Shown here: piece after piece, positions 33,692 to 43,701 of the stretch | How positions within the stretch are numbered: the stretch's first letter is position 1 | Layout of the letters: each line of letters opens with the position of its first letter | NCBI GenBank assembly: GCA_964631345.1 | Contig: CAZVWE010000001.1 | Location: forward strand, 418,734-482,733 | DNA: 64,000 nt | From: MGBC163016 sp964631345 | GTDB taxonomy: Bacteria; Actinomycetota; Coriobacteriia; Coriobacteriales; Eggerthellaceae | Direction of reading: 5' to 3' | Program-made: the position numbers and the translations under genes | The notes under the pieces: generated by a model | The model's input: only the letters and a program-made list of their open reading frames with translations | Database searches by the model: none | Told to the model about the DNA's origin: nothing

Positions 33692-36175
33692 TTAAGAGAC
33701 CTTGTAGCCGTCTGGATAGTGATAGTCATTAGCCTTGTAGACATCGAAGTCTTCATAGCCTTCACCTGGTGTGAATTCCACAAAGTCGTGGTCAACCATG
33801 ATCTGTTCTTCAGGCAACTTGTCGCCCTCTTTGTATGGATAGACTTTGCAGATCATGCACTTGATGGAAGAACCAACGCCTGAAGGACCAGTCTCGAAAG
33901 CCTTCGTGCAGTTGTTCGGGTTGGAAGTAAAGGTGTTGAACAGATTTGGTTCTGCACCTTCTCTTTCCGGATACCACCATGCATGCTCAGCGTGAACTGT
34001 TTTTTCGTTAACAGTAGGAGACACGAATGCCTTCTGTAAGAAACGGCCATGGTCGTTTTCGATCCATACATATTCACCATCGTGAATACCGTATTTCTCG
34101 GCAGTCTTCGGATTGATGGTTAGCAATGGCTCTGGATGAAGCTCACGCATAAATGGCTGCTGTCTATTCTCAGAGTGGAAGAATTCCCAGTTACGTCCAC
34201 CACAAGTAAGAATCAGTGGATACTCTTCCATGAGCTCTGGAGTAGATAGTGGGCTTTGAGGTGGCTCAATATGATAAGGAGTGCGACGGAGTCCCCAGAT
34301 TTGATAAACGAATGGAGTAAGTTCTACACGTCCAGATTCGGTTGCAAATCCTACAGATCCATCCTGACGACATAGACCCTTCTCATATTTCTTGTAATTG
34401 CCATTCCACTCGTCATAAGCATATCCGCCATTCTTGGCCAATTCCATCAGACCTTGCTTAAAGTCAGAATGGTGATCGCCCCAAGCTGCGAGCTGAAGAT
34501 TGGTGGTCTTGAAGCCCTTCATGACATCTGGGTCAGGAAGACGGCAATCTGTCATATACCAGTCCATCATCTCAACATCAGTCTCCCAAGGCCAATACTC
34601 AGGATTTAGACGATGTCCCATAGCAATCATGATCTCTTCGTCAGATTTAGCCTCATAGAAAGAGCATGCCTTTGTAATTGTGCGAAGTGGCGTCCACCAT
34701 GTACGGCAGCTGTTACGCTCAGCACTCATGGCAACTGGAAGCAAAATATCTGCGCATGCGATAGAGATAGGTGTGATGAAAGGATCTGCGTTCACTACAA
34801 ACGGAACCTTCTTCATTGCCTCAAGTACACGAGCTGAGTCCATACCTGGGCAAGCGATTGCGTTTGAAGTTTCGATCCATAAAAGCTTGATCGGATAAGG
34901 CTCTCCAGCTTCCATAGCACGAAGAAGAGCGTCAGAGGATGCATGTGTGGTGAATTCTTCACAATCATCACCAAAGGCATACTTCATGGTCAGTTTCTTT
35001 GTGCGCCACTCTTCTGGGATAACTGGCTCTGTCAATGGAAGATCAGTTGCGCCAAATGCGTTTCTGATGAGGATGTTTCCACCAGGAACGTCAACGTTTC
35101 CTGTGATTGCCATAAGATCGCAGCATGCCAAGTTCAATGACATAGCAGAGAGCTGCTGATCCATAGCAAGACCCCACTGAATAGCCGCAGGCTTTGTTGT
35201 TGCATACATGCGAGCTGATCCAATGATGTCTTCTTCAGGAATATCAGTAACTTCAGCTGCCCATGCAGGTGTGAAGTCCTTAACAGACTCAGCTAACTCA
35301 TCAAATCCAGTTGTCCAGCAATCTACGAAGTCATGATCGTAAAGGTCTTCATTGATGATGATGTTTAACCAAGCGCAAGCAAGAGCTGCATCGGTGCCTG
35401 GACGAATCTGCAGGAAGTACTCAGCACGTGCGCCCCACCATGTAAGACGAGGATCGATAGAGATAATCTTTGATCCCATCTGTACACATTGTGCAAGCCA
35501 GTGTCCGATATAACCGTCAGCGTTTGATTTTAGAGGCTCATTGCCCCAGACAACGATTACGCCAGGAGCTACAAACTCTTCGTTTGCATAACGATCCTCA
35601 TGACCCTCTGAAGCGTCAGCAATCAGATAGTCACCGAAAGGTGCGAATGCTCCGAACATACGCGGTAGGTAGCAAGCAAAGCCTGTGAAGCCAAACGTTG
35701 AAATGTTAGGCGTCTTCAATGCGCAGTTACCGAAGTAGGTCATAGGGCCTGTGTTTCGGCCAGTACCATGAATCAGAAGGATGGCGTTTCCGCCGTCAGT
35801 TTCCCAAACCTTGCGAACTTCGCGTTCACAAATGTCTAAAGCCTCTTCCCAACTGATGCGTTCCCATTTGTTTTCACCGCGCTCGCCTGCGCGCTTCATT
35901 GGGTACTTAATACGATCAGGGTTATTTACGGCTTCCGGTAAATCGAGGCAGCGAACACATAATTTACCGTTGACGAAGGGACTTAGTGGATCTCCCTCCA
36001 CCTTTTCGAGCTTTCCATCTTTTACATAAAGTAAAAGTCCACATGAATTGTGGCATCCTGGAGGTGACCAGTGATTAGTACGGGTAACGGTATACCCATC
36101 TTCCTCCCATTGATACTCTCCGTCGTGGTAAGCAGCACGGTCAAGGTTGTCTAACCATTCCTTGTAATCTGCCAT
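33692..36175 (-). CDS. Cytosolic molybdopterin oxidoreductase, catechol-dehydroxylase/acetylene-hydratase-like (first set)
   Basis: An 827-residue bis-MGD enzyme, paralogous to 27938-30370. I set the start at ATG 36175 (MADYKEWLDN), eight bases after GGGAGG; the longer frame (to 36220) lacks support. Candidate cluster cysteines are 41, 45, 73 and 76 (PPGCHNSCGL, KLCVRC). The shared blocks GFACYLPR, MGSKIISIDPRLTWWGAR and GNVDVPGGN are present, as is the C-terminal AEHAWWYPERE. No Tat signal. It is followed by its own FeS subunit and MFS gene, with a LuxR sensor-regulator upstream. Reductive dehydroxylation or a similar aromatic reaction is plausible but unproven. Confidence 0.85.
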   Translation of the reverse strand: MADYKEWLDNLDRAAYHDGEYQWEEDGYTVTRTNHWSPPGCHNSCGLLLYVKDGKLEKVEGDPLSPFVNGKLCVRCLDLPEAVNNPDRIKYPMKRAGERGENKWERISWEEALDICEREVRKVWETDGGNAILLIHGTGRNTGPMTYFGNCALKTPNISTFGFTGFACYLPRMFGAFAPFGDYLIADASEGHEDRYANEEFVAPGVIVVWGNEPLKSNADGYIGHWLAQCVQMGSKIISIDPRLTWWGARAEYFLQIRPGTDAALACAWLNIIINEDLYDHDFVDCWTTGFDELAESVKDFTPAWAAEVTDIPEEDIIGSARMYATTKPAAIQWGLAMDQQLSAMSLNLACCDLMAITGNVDVPGGNILIRNAFGATDLPLTEPVIPEEWRTKKLTMKYAFGDDCEEFTTHASSDALLRAMEAGEPYPIKLLWIETSNAIACPGMDSARVLEAMKKVPFVVNADPFITPISIACADILLPVAMSAERNSCRTWWTPLRTITKACSFYEAKSDEEIMIAMGHRLNPEYWPWETDVEMMDWYMTDCRLPDPDVMKGFKTTNLQLAAWGDHHSDFKQGLMELAKNGGYAYDEWNGNYKKYEKGLCRQDGSVGFATESGRVELTPFVYQIWGLRRTPYHIEPPQSPLSTPELMEEYPLILTCGGRNWEFFHSENRQQPFMRELHPEPLLTINPKTAEKYGIHDGEYVWIENDHGRFLQKAFVSPTVNEKTVHAEHAWWYPEREGAEPNLFNTFTSNPNNCTKAFETGPSGVGSSIKCMICKVYPYKEGDKLPEEQIMVDHDFVEFTPGEGYEDFDVYKANDYHYPDGYKVS

Positions 36176-36429
36176 ACCATATTCCTCCCTTCCGTGACCT
36201 CTGGTCTCGGTGGAGTCCACTTTGAATCAGCCCCGAGAACCAGAATTTCTCGTAGCCGACCTTTGGGGTTGGGTGCCTATAGACAGCCCAATCAGATCGG
36301 ACACCGCAAACATAAATCGCGCAGGGAATACAAACATCAGGAACGAGGTATGCATACAGAGCGTCTTATTCATACTTGAAGAATCAAATGCATGGTATGA
36401 GGTTTTAAGCTGGGAAAAGTCGACGTTCG

Positions 36430-37941
36430 TTAATACTTTTTACGGTCCGGCTCAAACTGTTCGACACATTCAATTAGCTCTTGTTTTGAATGAACATGAG
36501 CTTTTTGATAGATGCTATACGTATGAGATTTCACTGTGTGATTAGAAATAACTAAGGTTCGCTCAATATAACTTGCGTTATGTCCTCGTGCTAACAAAAT
36601 GAATACATCATGTTGGCGAGGCGAAAGTCCGATCGATTCGCTAAATGCATCGCAGCGTTTCTTCCAACTCATAGGATGTACGGCAGGTGTCTCGCCTTCG
36701 CTTGAAAGCGGAAGATTGCTATCTTCAAAAAGTGTGGTTGTACGAGGATAACGGTTTTTGAAGAAGGCTGATGACATAACAGCTGCAACAAACAACATGA
36801 AGAAAGAAATTACAACAAACGAATTAAGACTTTGAGGAACAATGCCTCCATTTGCTACAAAACCAAGAAGGTAGCCCACACCTAGCCCTACAACATTCAT
36901 AACGCGGCTCATCGAATATGTATATATTACATTCAGGTGATCAAAGCGAATGCTTTCAACCACAGCATCGATATTTGTCATTTCTTGTGGAATAAATGCA
37001 AGCAAGATTAAGCATGCACTAAACAACATCCCCGATTCTCCGAACAACATAACTGGAGCGATACCAATCATTGCAAGCGGAAGAGTGAATCTTAGCTGCA
37101 CGCCTTCATCCAAAAAACGGCCACTTCCTAAAGCCTCTTCTGCAGCTGTACTGATAGCAACAAAGACTATTACACTTACAACAATCAGAATGACCCAAAA
37201 ATGACCCAGATGAACAAGTTGATTTATTAAATAAATCGAAAACCCCAAAAACATTGAATGGTTAACAACCGCACCCGCTGATTTCCAGGACAGATGCATC
37301 CGCATGCGTGTGTCCACCATTGATACTCTAAACCATGCATAGTCAACAACGGTGTTGCTATATAAGACCAAGCAACCTGTTGAAACAGCGATGATTATCA
37401 GCATAATCAGGCGAAACATAACAGGCTCTGTATATGAAACAAGGCAAGCTAAAGCTGCCGCAAGGGTAAACATTGCAGCAGTTGTGATAATAAGAACGTT
37501 ATGGTGAAGCGAACTCAAAAACTTCAGATTTAGTGGAGAAATGCAGGCAAATCCAATACCTGAACACATCCAACAAACAATAGACATCGAAAATGGAACT
37601 TCCATAAATGAAGGGATTGTAATTACTGTCATTAACAACATGCCAGCAGTAGCCAGCACATTCACGCCTTTTTTTGTTGATGCACGTTCGACATTAAAGT
37701 ACATAGCACATTGCGCAATACAGCATGCAATAAGAAATGAAAGCCTCTGAATAAAGGTTTGGTTTAATGCATCACTTTCAAGTGCTGGCGTAAGCACCAA
37801 AAATAGATATGCAAACGCCAGCACACAAGCGCCAACACCACAAATTAAATACCCTGGAGAGTTAAACGGTACCTTGCTATGAGGACCCCCCCCCACAACG
37901 AAATCTGGAGAGTTCTCAATTTGCTGTGCATCTTTGCCCAT
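36430..37941 (-). CDS. LuxR-family regulator with multi-span membrane sensor
   Basis: A 503-residue protein. Residues about 28-395 form ten to twelve membrane spans, and the C-terminus is a LuxR-type HTH (LSPRQHDVFILLARGHNASYIE, then ISNHTVKSHTYSIYQKA, about 430-490). This architecture is a hallmark of Eggerthellaceae; it probably senses a small molecule in the membrane and activates the adjoining reductase genes. Residues 16-19 are encoded across a run of nine G bases (37886-37894), so the frame could switch by slippage. It lies 255 bases upstream of the first molybdoenzyme, same strand, with no clear terminator between. Confidence 0.88.
   Translation of the reverse strand: MGKDAQQIENSPDFVVGGGPHSKVPFNSPGYLICGVGACVLAFAYLFLVLTPALESDALNQTFIQRLSFLIACCIAQCAMYFNVERASTKKGVNVLATAGMLLMTVITIPSFMEVPFSMSIVCWMCSGIGFACISPLNLKFLSSLHHNVLIITTAAMFTLAAALACLVSYTEPVMFRLIMLIIIAVSTGCLVLYSNTVVDYAWFRVSMVDTRMRMHLSWKSAGAVVNHSMFLGFSIYLINQLVHLGHFWVILIVVSVIVFVAISTAAEEALGSGRFLDEGVQLRFTLPLAMIGIAPVMLFGESGMLFSACLILLAFIPQEMTNIDAVVESIRFDHLNVIYTYSMSRVMNVVGLGVGYLLGFVANGGIVPQSLNSFVVISFFMLFVAAVMSSAFFKNRYPRTTTLFEDSNLPLSSEGETPAVHPMSWKKRCDAFSESIGLSPRQHDVFILLARGHNASYIERTLVISNHTVKSHTYSIYQKAHVHSKQELIECVEQFEPDRKKY
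37886..37894. repeat. Homopolymer C9/G9 tract near the 5' end of the LuxR gene
   Basis: Nine consecutive C on the plus strand (G9 in the gene), about 16 codons after the ATG, encoding VVGGGP. Gain or loss of one base would shift the frame. Tracts of this length are the typical substrate of slipped-strand phase variation. Confidence 0.9.
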
Positions 37942-38019
37942 CGCAGATAACTCCTTAAGAAGTTTGAGCCTACACAGATATAAATATTCAATTGTAAATT
38001 ATCATACTACCTTATTTAT

Positions 38020-38165
38020 TCTGTCTGTAGGGTCATTCCGTCCGCAGGGTTATTCCGTATGTAGGGTTATTATGTAAGTTACTCCATCTCCGGGGTTATT
38101 CCATCCTCGAGGTTATTCTGCCTCCGGGGTCATTCTGTAGGCCGCTCCATCTCCGGGGTTATTCT
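38020..38165. repeat. 17-base degenerate tandem repeat anchored on the ABC permease stop codon
   Basis: About seven units near TGTCTCCGGGGTTATTC (CGTCCGCAGGGTTATTC, CATCCTCGAGGTTATTC, TGCCTCCGGGGTCATTC and others); two units are lengthened to 29 by CCATCTCC-type inserts. The rightmost unit supplies the stop (TTA at 38159-38161) and last codons of the permease. Confidence 0.88.
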
Positions 38166-40972
38166 GTACGCAAAGCCTCCACGACATTATCAGCGTTACA
38201 ACGATGAAGACCATAAACAACCGAAAGTCCCATGGCAACTATCGTCATCAATATTGCCGCTAACACATAATTCCACGGAAGAGTAAAAGGCAACTGGAAT
38301 GACTGTACGACCATTCTCCAAAGCAGGTAGGATATACCACCAGAAATTATCAATCCCGGCACAAGACCCGCTATTCCAAAACGCATACATTCATCAGTTA
38401 CCATTCTGCGAAACTGTTTATTAGACAAACCAACTGATTTCATAACAGCGAATTCACGTCTACGCAATATCAAGGAATTGGTCACTGTGTTAAAAACGTT
38501 TGCCATTGCAATCAAGGCCAATATCCCAGCAAATAATGCACAGAATACATTCACTACCATTGCGAGCATCTCATTTGCGTTCATCTCTTCTTTGTAGTCA
38601 TTATATGAAGTAAAGCTGCGTGCTCGCGATTGATCATCTTTATCGATCTCGTGAAAGTAGTCGTTCCCACGAGTCTCAATTTCCTTGGCTAAAGCAGCAT
38701 GGTCACCGTCTTCTGCATCAAAATACGCACGGAACAACAAAATGCTTTCTATTAGACACGTGGATTTTGCACTTGACATAGGAAGGAAAAACGCAGCCCG
38801 TTCACCATAAGAGCCCGCTACAGATGGATAATCTTTTGCGATGTATGTCACATCAAACTTATTTACTGCATCTCCTAACTCATCAACAACATCCACTTCA
38901 CCGGTTCCAGCTAGCATCTGCAAAAGCTTATAAGTTTCACCATCATTGCCATAACTTTCAGAAGCGCCTATTGCACGAACGGTGCCTTCTTGATAAAAAG
39001 CGCGGGCGTCAAGACCACAGCTTTCTGCATATTCGTTAAACACGTCATCGTCAACATAGCAAATATAAGCAAGTGCACGGTAAGCATCGTCTTCCTCTTG
39101 CATATCGCTCGCATACCCTTCAACATAAGCTTCACCCGCCATAGTCTTAGGAATGCTCACCTCGGATGTACCAGAAAGCACCCACCCTTTAGGAATAGCA
39201 CCAGCGCTGACTGACAATTCATCGTATGCTTTGCTATAAAGTTCTTCTTCAGAGACTAGACGCTCATCGCGCACCTTTTGGGTAGATCCAAGCGATGTAT
39301 CTATCTCACCTGCGCTTGTTCTATCAGAGCCCCGTTCATCGTCATAAATTATCTGCGACGTCACACCAATATCCCCTGCTTTTGCGCCGCCAGTAACAGC
39401 ATGCGTAAGGTCTCCTAAGAAGTATCCAAAAGATCCTGCTGTCATAAGCAAAATTACGGAAAGCGCCATCGAAACAGCAGCTGCTCGACCAGATGCCTTA
39501 CTGCGTTTGTTGTTTACATGAGCAAGCGTCCCACCGATTCCAAAAATCCTACCTGCAACACCATGTTTTTTCCAAAGCGATGTCACATTTGTCGCTCTGT
39601 TCGCACGCGCGATGCCCTTCTTCGACAATCGTGTAGCACCAACAGTGCGAATTGAATCCATTATTGAAGTACGACTTGCACGCAACGCTGGAATCCATGC
39701 AGAAACGATAACCGTGATCAAAGTCAGTGCAGCCGCAAGTGCAATGAACTTCCAATCAATGCAGACCTCAAACGGAATATCAGACCTACCTGCAAGACTT
39801 GCAATGATTGAACCCATGAATGCGAAAGTGACAAAACATCCCAAAATACCTATGACTATGCCAAGTACTATGCCGCCAATGCCAACAATGCAAGCTTCTA
39901 ACAGAACCGCATGTCTAAGTTGTCCACGTGTGGCACCAATAGAAGACAGCAATCCGAACTGACGAATTCGCTCTCCTACTGATATATCGAAAGCATTAAA
40001 GATAAGCGATATACAAGAGACAATGATCACCACTGCTAGCACTGCTATGATCCCAAAGAAAGTTGACCATATGCTTGTGTCATTTGAAACTCCAATGTAG
40101 CGAAGAAGTGCATTGTGCAGATTTACATGCATGTCCGGAAATAGGGACTGCACATCTGTTGTAATCTGAGCTGATGTGCTTGCATTTGCTAGTGTCAAAT
40201 AAACTTCTGTATAGCCTGTTGCTTCCGGATCATCCACTGTAAGCGCAACCGTTCCAGTAGCTGTACTAAGTGCATAGTTTGCACGGTTGTAAAACCCAAC
40301 CACTTTATAGGTACGATCGTGAAGTCCTTCCAAACGTTCATTTACAGGCGATGCGTCATCATCTGTAGATCCATAGCCGCTTGAATACAAATATCCTGTA
40401 GATGAATCAAGCTTCTCTCCATCTTTAAATGAAGTGCTCGACGCATCAGTTTGTTCTGCCGCATCCTCAGAAACTTCTACAACACGATCGCCTATTAAAA
40501 ACGTTATTTCATCGCCTATCTGCACATCTTCCGATGTTCTCCACACATCAAAAAGAAGAACTTCGCCTTCACGTTCAGGCATTCTTCCAGAAGAAGGCTT
40601 AATGGAAAGCAGGTTTTCAACATCCCCAGATGCTGATTTGACAACTTGATAATGACCTAAAACGTTTTGTTCATTGGACGTAAGTTCTGCAAATCCAACA
40701 TCGGCAAGCTCAGCTATGCCTGTTATGTTTGAGTCTTGTTTTGCTTTTTCGACTCCTTCGCTTATAGCCGCCTTTTCAACTGATGAAACCTCAGCCATCC
40801 ATGAGCCCGATATCGCATCTTCTTGTAAATACAAAAAGTGCGCAAGCGAGGTAAATGTTGTAAACACAGCTGTAAGCAACGCTGCCGCAAGCGCAATGCC
40901 AAGTACGGTGACTATCGTACGGACTTTGTTTGCACGCAGAGATTTGTTTGTGTAATTAGTAAGGCCTTTCAT
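38159..40972 (-). CDS. ABC transporter permease, MacB/FtsX type
   Basis: A 937-residue permease. It has an N-terminal span (about 17-38, VLGIALAAALLTAVFTTF), a large external domain, an FtsX domain (about 315-430), a second large external domain (about 490-800), and a final FtsX domain with three spans (about 810-930, RRREFAVMKSVGLSNKQFRRMV). This double-FtsX layout is typical of peptide-sensing or efflux transporters of Gram-positives (BceB/VexP/YtrF relatives). Its ATG overlaps the ATPase stop (ATGA). With the two-component system upstream it probably responds to cell-envelope peptides. Confidence 0.9.
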   Translation of the reverse strand: MKGLTNYTNKSLRANKVRTIVTVLGIALAAALLTAVFTTFTSLAHFLYLQEDAISGSWMAEVSSVEKAAISEGVEKAKQDSNITGIAELADVGFAELTSNEQNVLGHYQVVKSASGDVENLLSIKPSSGRMPEREGEVLLFDVWRTSEDVQIGDEITFLIGDRVVEVSEDAAEQTDASSTSFKDGEKLDSSTGYLYSSGYGSTDDDASPVNERLEGLHDRTYKVVGFYNRANYALSTATGTVALTVDDPEATGYTEVYLTLANASTSAQITTDVQSLFPDMHVNLHNALLRYIGVSNDTSIWSTFFGIIAVLAVVIIVSCISLIFNAFDISVGERIRQFGLLSSIGATRGQLRHAVLLEACIVGIGGIVLGIVIGILGCFVTFAFMGSIIASLAGRSDIPFEVCIDWKFIALAAALTLITVIVSAWIPALRASRTSIMDSIRTVGATRLSKKGIARANRATNVTSLWKKHGVAGRIFGIGGTLAHVNNKRSKASGRAAAVSMALSVILLMTAGSFGYFLGDLTHAVTGGAKAGDIGVTSQIIYDDERGSDRTSAGEIDTSLGSTQKVRDERLVSEEELYSKAYDELSVSAGAIPKGWVLSGTSEVSIPKTMAGEAYVEGYASDMQEEDDAYRALAYICYVDDDVFNEYAESCGLDARAFYQEGTVRAIGASESYGNDGETYKLLQMLAGTGEVDVVDELGDAVNKFDVTYIAKDYPSVAGSYGERAAFFLPMSSAKSTCLIESILLFRAYFDAEDGDHAALAKEIETRGNDYFHEIDKDDQSRARSFTSYNDYKEEMNANEMLAMVVNVFCALFAGILALIAMANVFNTVTNSLILRRREFAVMKSVGLSNKQFRRMVTDECMRFGIAGLVPGLIISGGISYLLWRMVVQSFQLPFTLPWNYVLAAILMTIVAMGLSVVYGLHRCNADNVVEALRTE

Positions 40973-41652
40973 CGACGCACCTTCTCATCACGAACGATTC
41001 TTCCATCTTCCACAGCAATGATGCGATCAGCTGCAAGTGCAATTTCTTCATCATGAGTAATAACGATGACCGTTTGTCCAAGATCGCGATTTGATGCGCG
41101 AAGCAGCTGCATAATCTCTGCGCTGTTACGAGTGTCTAAGTTTCCTGTAGGTTCATCTGCTAAAACTACCGCAGGGGAATTCATGAGTGCACGTCCAATA
41201 GCAACCCTTTGCTGTTGCCCTCCAGATAGTTGACTTGGAAGATGACCCTCACGACCTTTAAGGCCCAATGTGTCAAGCAGCGAAATGAGTCTTGCTTGGT
41301 TCACTTTGCGTCCATCAAGAGCAACAGGAAGGGTCATATTTTCTATGACATTTAGTACTGGGACGAGGTTATAGAATTGATAGATCAATCCAACTTCACG
41401 TCTACGAAACACTGCTAATTCATCATCGCTTCTGGAATACACATCATGTCCGTTTAATAGGACTTGTCCTGAAGTTGGTCTGTCCACGCCACCCATCATG
41501 TGCAAAAGTGTTGACTTTCCAGAACCCGACGATCCAACGATTGCAACGAATTCGCCTTCTTGAATCGTGAAGCTCACATTATTCAGTGCGCAAGTTGATG
41601 ACTCACCTTCGCCATATGTTTTTGTCAAATGTCTGACTTCAAGAAAATCCAT
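40969..41652 (-). CDS. ABC transporter ATP-binding protein, LolD/MacB type
   Basis: A 227-residue ATPase with Walker A GSSGSGKSTLLHMMG (about 40-54), the signature LSGGQQQRVAIGRAL near 142, and Walker B VVLADEPTGNLD. The GNLDTRNS sequence after Walker B is typical of the LolD/MacB subgroup that partners FtsX-type permeases. It is translationally coupled to the permease gene. The histidine kinase gene lies about 200 bases upstream, with a repeat region between. Confidence 0.95.
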   Translation of the reverse strand: MDFLEVRHLTKTYGEGESSTCALNNVSFTIQEGEFVAIVGSSGSGKSTLLHMMGGVDRPTSGQVLLNGHDVYSRSDDELAVFRRREVGLIYQFYNLVPVLNVIENMTLPVALDGRKVNQARLISLLDTLGLKGREGHLPSQLSGGQQQRVAIGRALMNSPAVVLADEPTGNLDTRNSAEIMQLLRASNRDLGQTVIVITHDEEIALAADRIIAVEDGRIVRDEKVRR

Positions 41653-41754
41653 ATCTAGCCCTTCTTCTTTCCATCGAAGTAATCCTGAATATCAGTATGT
41701 CAATGGCATCTCACGCATATCTTGCATACAAATTACTATCCCGTAATTTTGATA

Positions 41755-41860
41755 TGTCTTTTGGGCTCTCTAAGCTGTCTTTGGGATGCCCGAGCTATCT
41801 TTGGGAAACCCGAACTATCTTGGCGAACACCCTAAGCTGTCCTGGAGAGCGCCCTAAATA
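41755..41860. repeat. 20-22 base degenerate tandem repeat anchored on the kinase stop codon
   Basis: Five units: TTTTGGGCTCTCTAAGCTGTC, TTTGGGATGCCCGAGCTATC, TTTGGGAAACCCGAACTATC, TTGGCGAACACCCTAAGCTG(TC), and CTGGAGAGCGCCCTAAATAG. The last contains the TAG stop (CTA, 41854-41856) of the histidine kinase. Confidence 0.88.
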
Positions 41861-42855
41861 GCTAGCTTCGGAAAAGCTACGACAAACTTTGCACCACCAG
41901 AAGACTCGTTTGATGCGCTTAATGATCCCCCTTGCACAGAAATCAACACTTGCGCAAGTGAAAGCCCAATCCCAAACCCTTCGAATTCGGTATCGGTTTC
42001 TCCAACATGACCTCGATAGAATCTTTCAAAAATATGGGGTAAATCATCTTCTGCAATACCTGAACCTGTATCACTTACAGTAATGCGCGTGACGATAGAA
42101 TCTTCTGTCGTCTCGATAAAAACACTTCCGCCTGTAGGTGTATGCTCAAGGCAATTCTTAATTATGTTTTCGAGCGCTTCAGTTGTCCAAAGTAAGTCCC
42201 CCATAAAAGATGCGTCGTTTTCTTTGCTTACCACAATAGACACGCCCCTCAAGTCGGCCACAGCTTCAAGAGGTTCAACTGCACGTGTGACTACATCATT
42301 TACAACTACGTGTCTGCTCTCAACATGAATTGCACCTGCATCGGCCTTCGCAATTTTCAACAAAGATGTCACTAACCACGAAACTCGATCAAGCATTACT
42401 TCAAGTTCACGAACTGCTCGTTTACGTTCAAGTTCATCTTTTGTACGTTCAATTTTTGGAAGCATTAACGCAGCTGCTGTTAAAGGCGTTCGAATCTGAT
42501 GTGAAACATCTGCAAGTGCATCAGCGAGTGCGCTTTTGCTTTCCTCTAACTGCTGGTTTGCCCTTGCAAGACGCGAAACAACTTTTGACAATTCATTACG
42601 AAGCACTGAAATATCGCCTTCATAACAGTTTGAAAAATCAATGTTGCGACCCGTATGCAAAACCTCATCAATTTCATATGCGAGACGGATAATCTGTTTC
42701 CTTCGAAATAACAAAACCGCAAAAAACACCACGAAGCATAGAGCGCCGCAAATGACCACCCATACCTTTGCCTCGGACGGAGCCAGAAAAGCAACAACTG
42801 CCACACATACAATGAGCAAAATGCACTGCCACACAAACGAGCGAGTACTACCCAT
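41854..42855 (-). CDS. Sensor histidine kinase
   Basis: A 333-residue kinase with two N-terminal spans (about 7-50) separated by only a few residues, so it senses within the membrane or through the ABC partner. A HAMP-like stretch follows, then H-box ALADVSHQIRTPLTAA (about residue 120), N box IIKNCLEHTPTGG, and the ATP sites DTGSGIAEDDLPHIFERFYRG and GFGIGLSLAQ. I set the start at ATG 42855, with AGAGGT six bases upstream; ATG 42873 is an alternative. It pairs with the response regulator encoded 77 bases upstream. Confidence 0.92.
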   Translation of the reverse strand: MGSTRSFVWQCILLIVCVAVVAFLAPSEAKVWVVICGALCFVVFFAVLLFRRKQIIRLAYEIDEVLHTGRNIDFSNCYEGDISVLRNELSKVVSRLARANQQLEESKSALADALADVSHQIRTPLTAAALMLPKIERTKDELERKRAVRELEVMLDRVSWLVTSLLKIAKADAGAIHVESRHVVVNDVVTRAVEPLEAVADLRGVSIVVSKENDASFMGDLLWTTEALENIIKNCLEHTPTGGSVFIETTEDSIVTRITVSDTGSGIAEDDLPHIFERFYRGHVGETDTEFEGFGIGLSLAQVLISVQGGSLSASNESSGGAKFVVAFPKLAI

Positions 42856-42932
42856 TGTCAGACCTCTGCCCATTGGTGACTGCGAGCGTTCATTTGTAGT
42901 TTAAATTTGCTATAAGAGAACAACAGCATACA

Positions 42933-43622
42933 CTAATAACCCACCTTATATCCAAGCCCTCTAAGTGTCACAATGATTTCAGGTTCTACTGGGTCGTTTT
43001 CTATCTTTTCACGTAGCCGTTTCACGTACACATTAAGTGCGTTATCCGACACATATTCACCTGCACTATCCCAAATTGCATCGCGCAGCATCTCACGTGT
43101 AACAAGCTTTCCTTTATGCTGAAAAAAGTACAACAAAAGTTTATATTCAAGCGCAGACAGAAATATCTCCTGTCCCGATTTAGTCACAACCGCAGACGCG
43201 GCATCAAGAGAGACATCTCCGATAGTAATAATGTTTTCTTTCGGATTTCTCCTACGATATGCTGCTTTGATTCTGGATAGTAATTCGCGAGGCCTAAAGG
43301 GTTTAGTTATATAGTCAACTGCACCCATGTCAAGTCCAGCAACTGTAGAATATTCATCGTCAGATGCCGTAAGGAAGATTATAGGCATGTCCGGAAATAC
43401 GGACAGTGCTGCAGCACAAACAGCAAACCCATTGCCCTCGGCAAGAGATATATCCAAAAGCACAATATCAAATGCTGCGATATTACCTTCACTTGCCTGA
43501 AGGATAGCTCCACATGCATCTTTTTGCGTACTGAAAGAAACGACTGACATCCCCTCGCTTTTGAGAAGGTCTGAAAGTGTCGCTACAATTGCAGCATCAT
43601 CTTCTACAAGTAATATATTCAT
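42933..43622 (-). CDS. OmpR/PhoB-family response regulator
   Basis: A 229-residue regulator. The receiver domain starts MNILLVEDDAAIV, with the phospho-acceptor Asp in FDIVLLDISLAEG near 54 and Lys in DYITKPFRP. The winged-helix output (about 130-228) ends IENDPVEPEIIVTLRGLGYKV. I set the start at ATG 43622, the usual start of the family; a GTG at 43640 is possible. Together with the kinase and the ABC genes this is a BceRS-like resistance module. Confidence 0.94.
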   Translation of the reverse strand: MNILLVEDDAAIVATLSDLLKSEGMSVVSFSTQKDACGAILQASEGNIAAFDIVLLDISLAEGNGFAVCAAALSVFPDMPIIFLTASDDEYSTVAGLDMGAVDYITKPFRPRELLSRIKAAYRRRNPKENIITIGDVSLDAASAVVTKSGQEIFLSALEYKLLLYFFQHKGKLVTREMLRDAIWDSAGEYVSDNALNVYVKRLREKIENDPVEPEIIVTLRGLGYKVGY

Positions 43623-43701
43623 GCTGCAATTATCCCCCACCTTTAGGCTTGATTACCTTACAGATGCGTAATTCAAAAACATATTCCCATGCGCTAATCA
43701 A

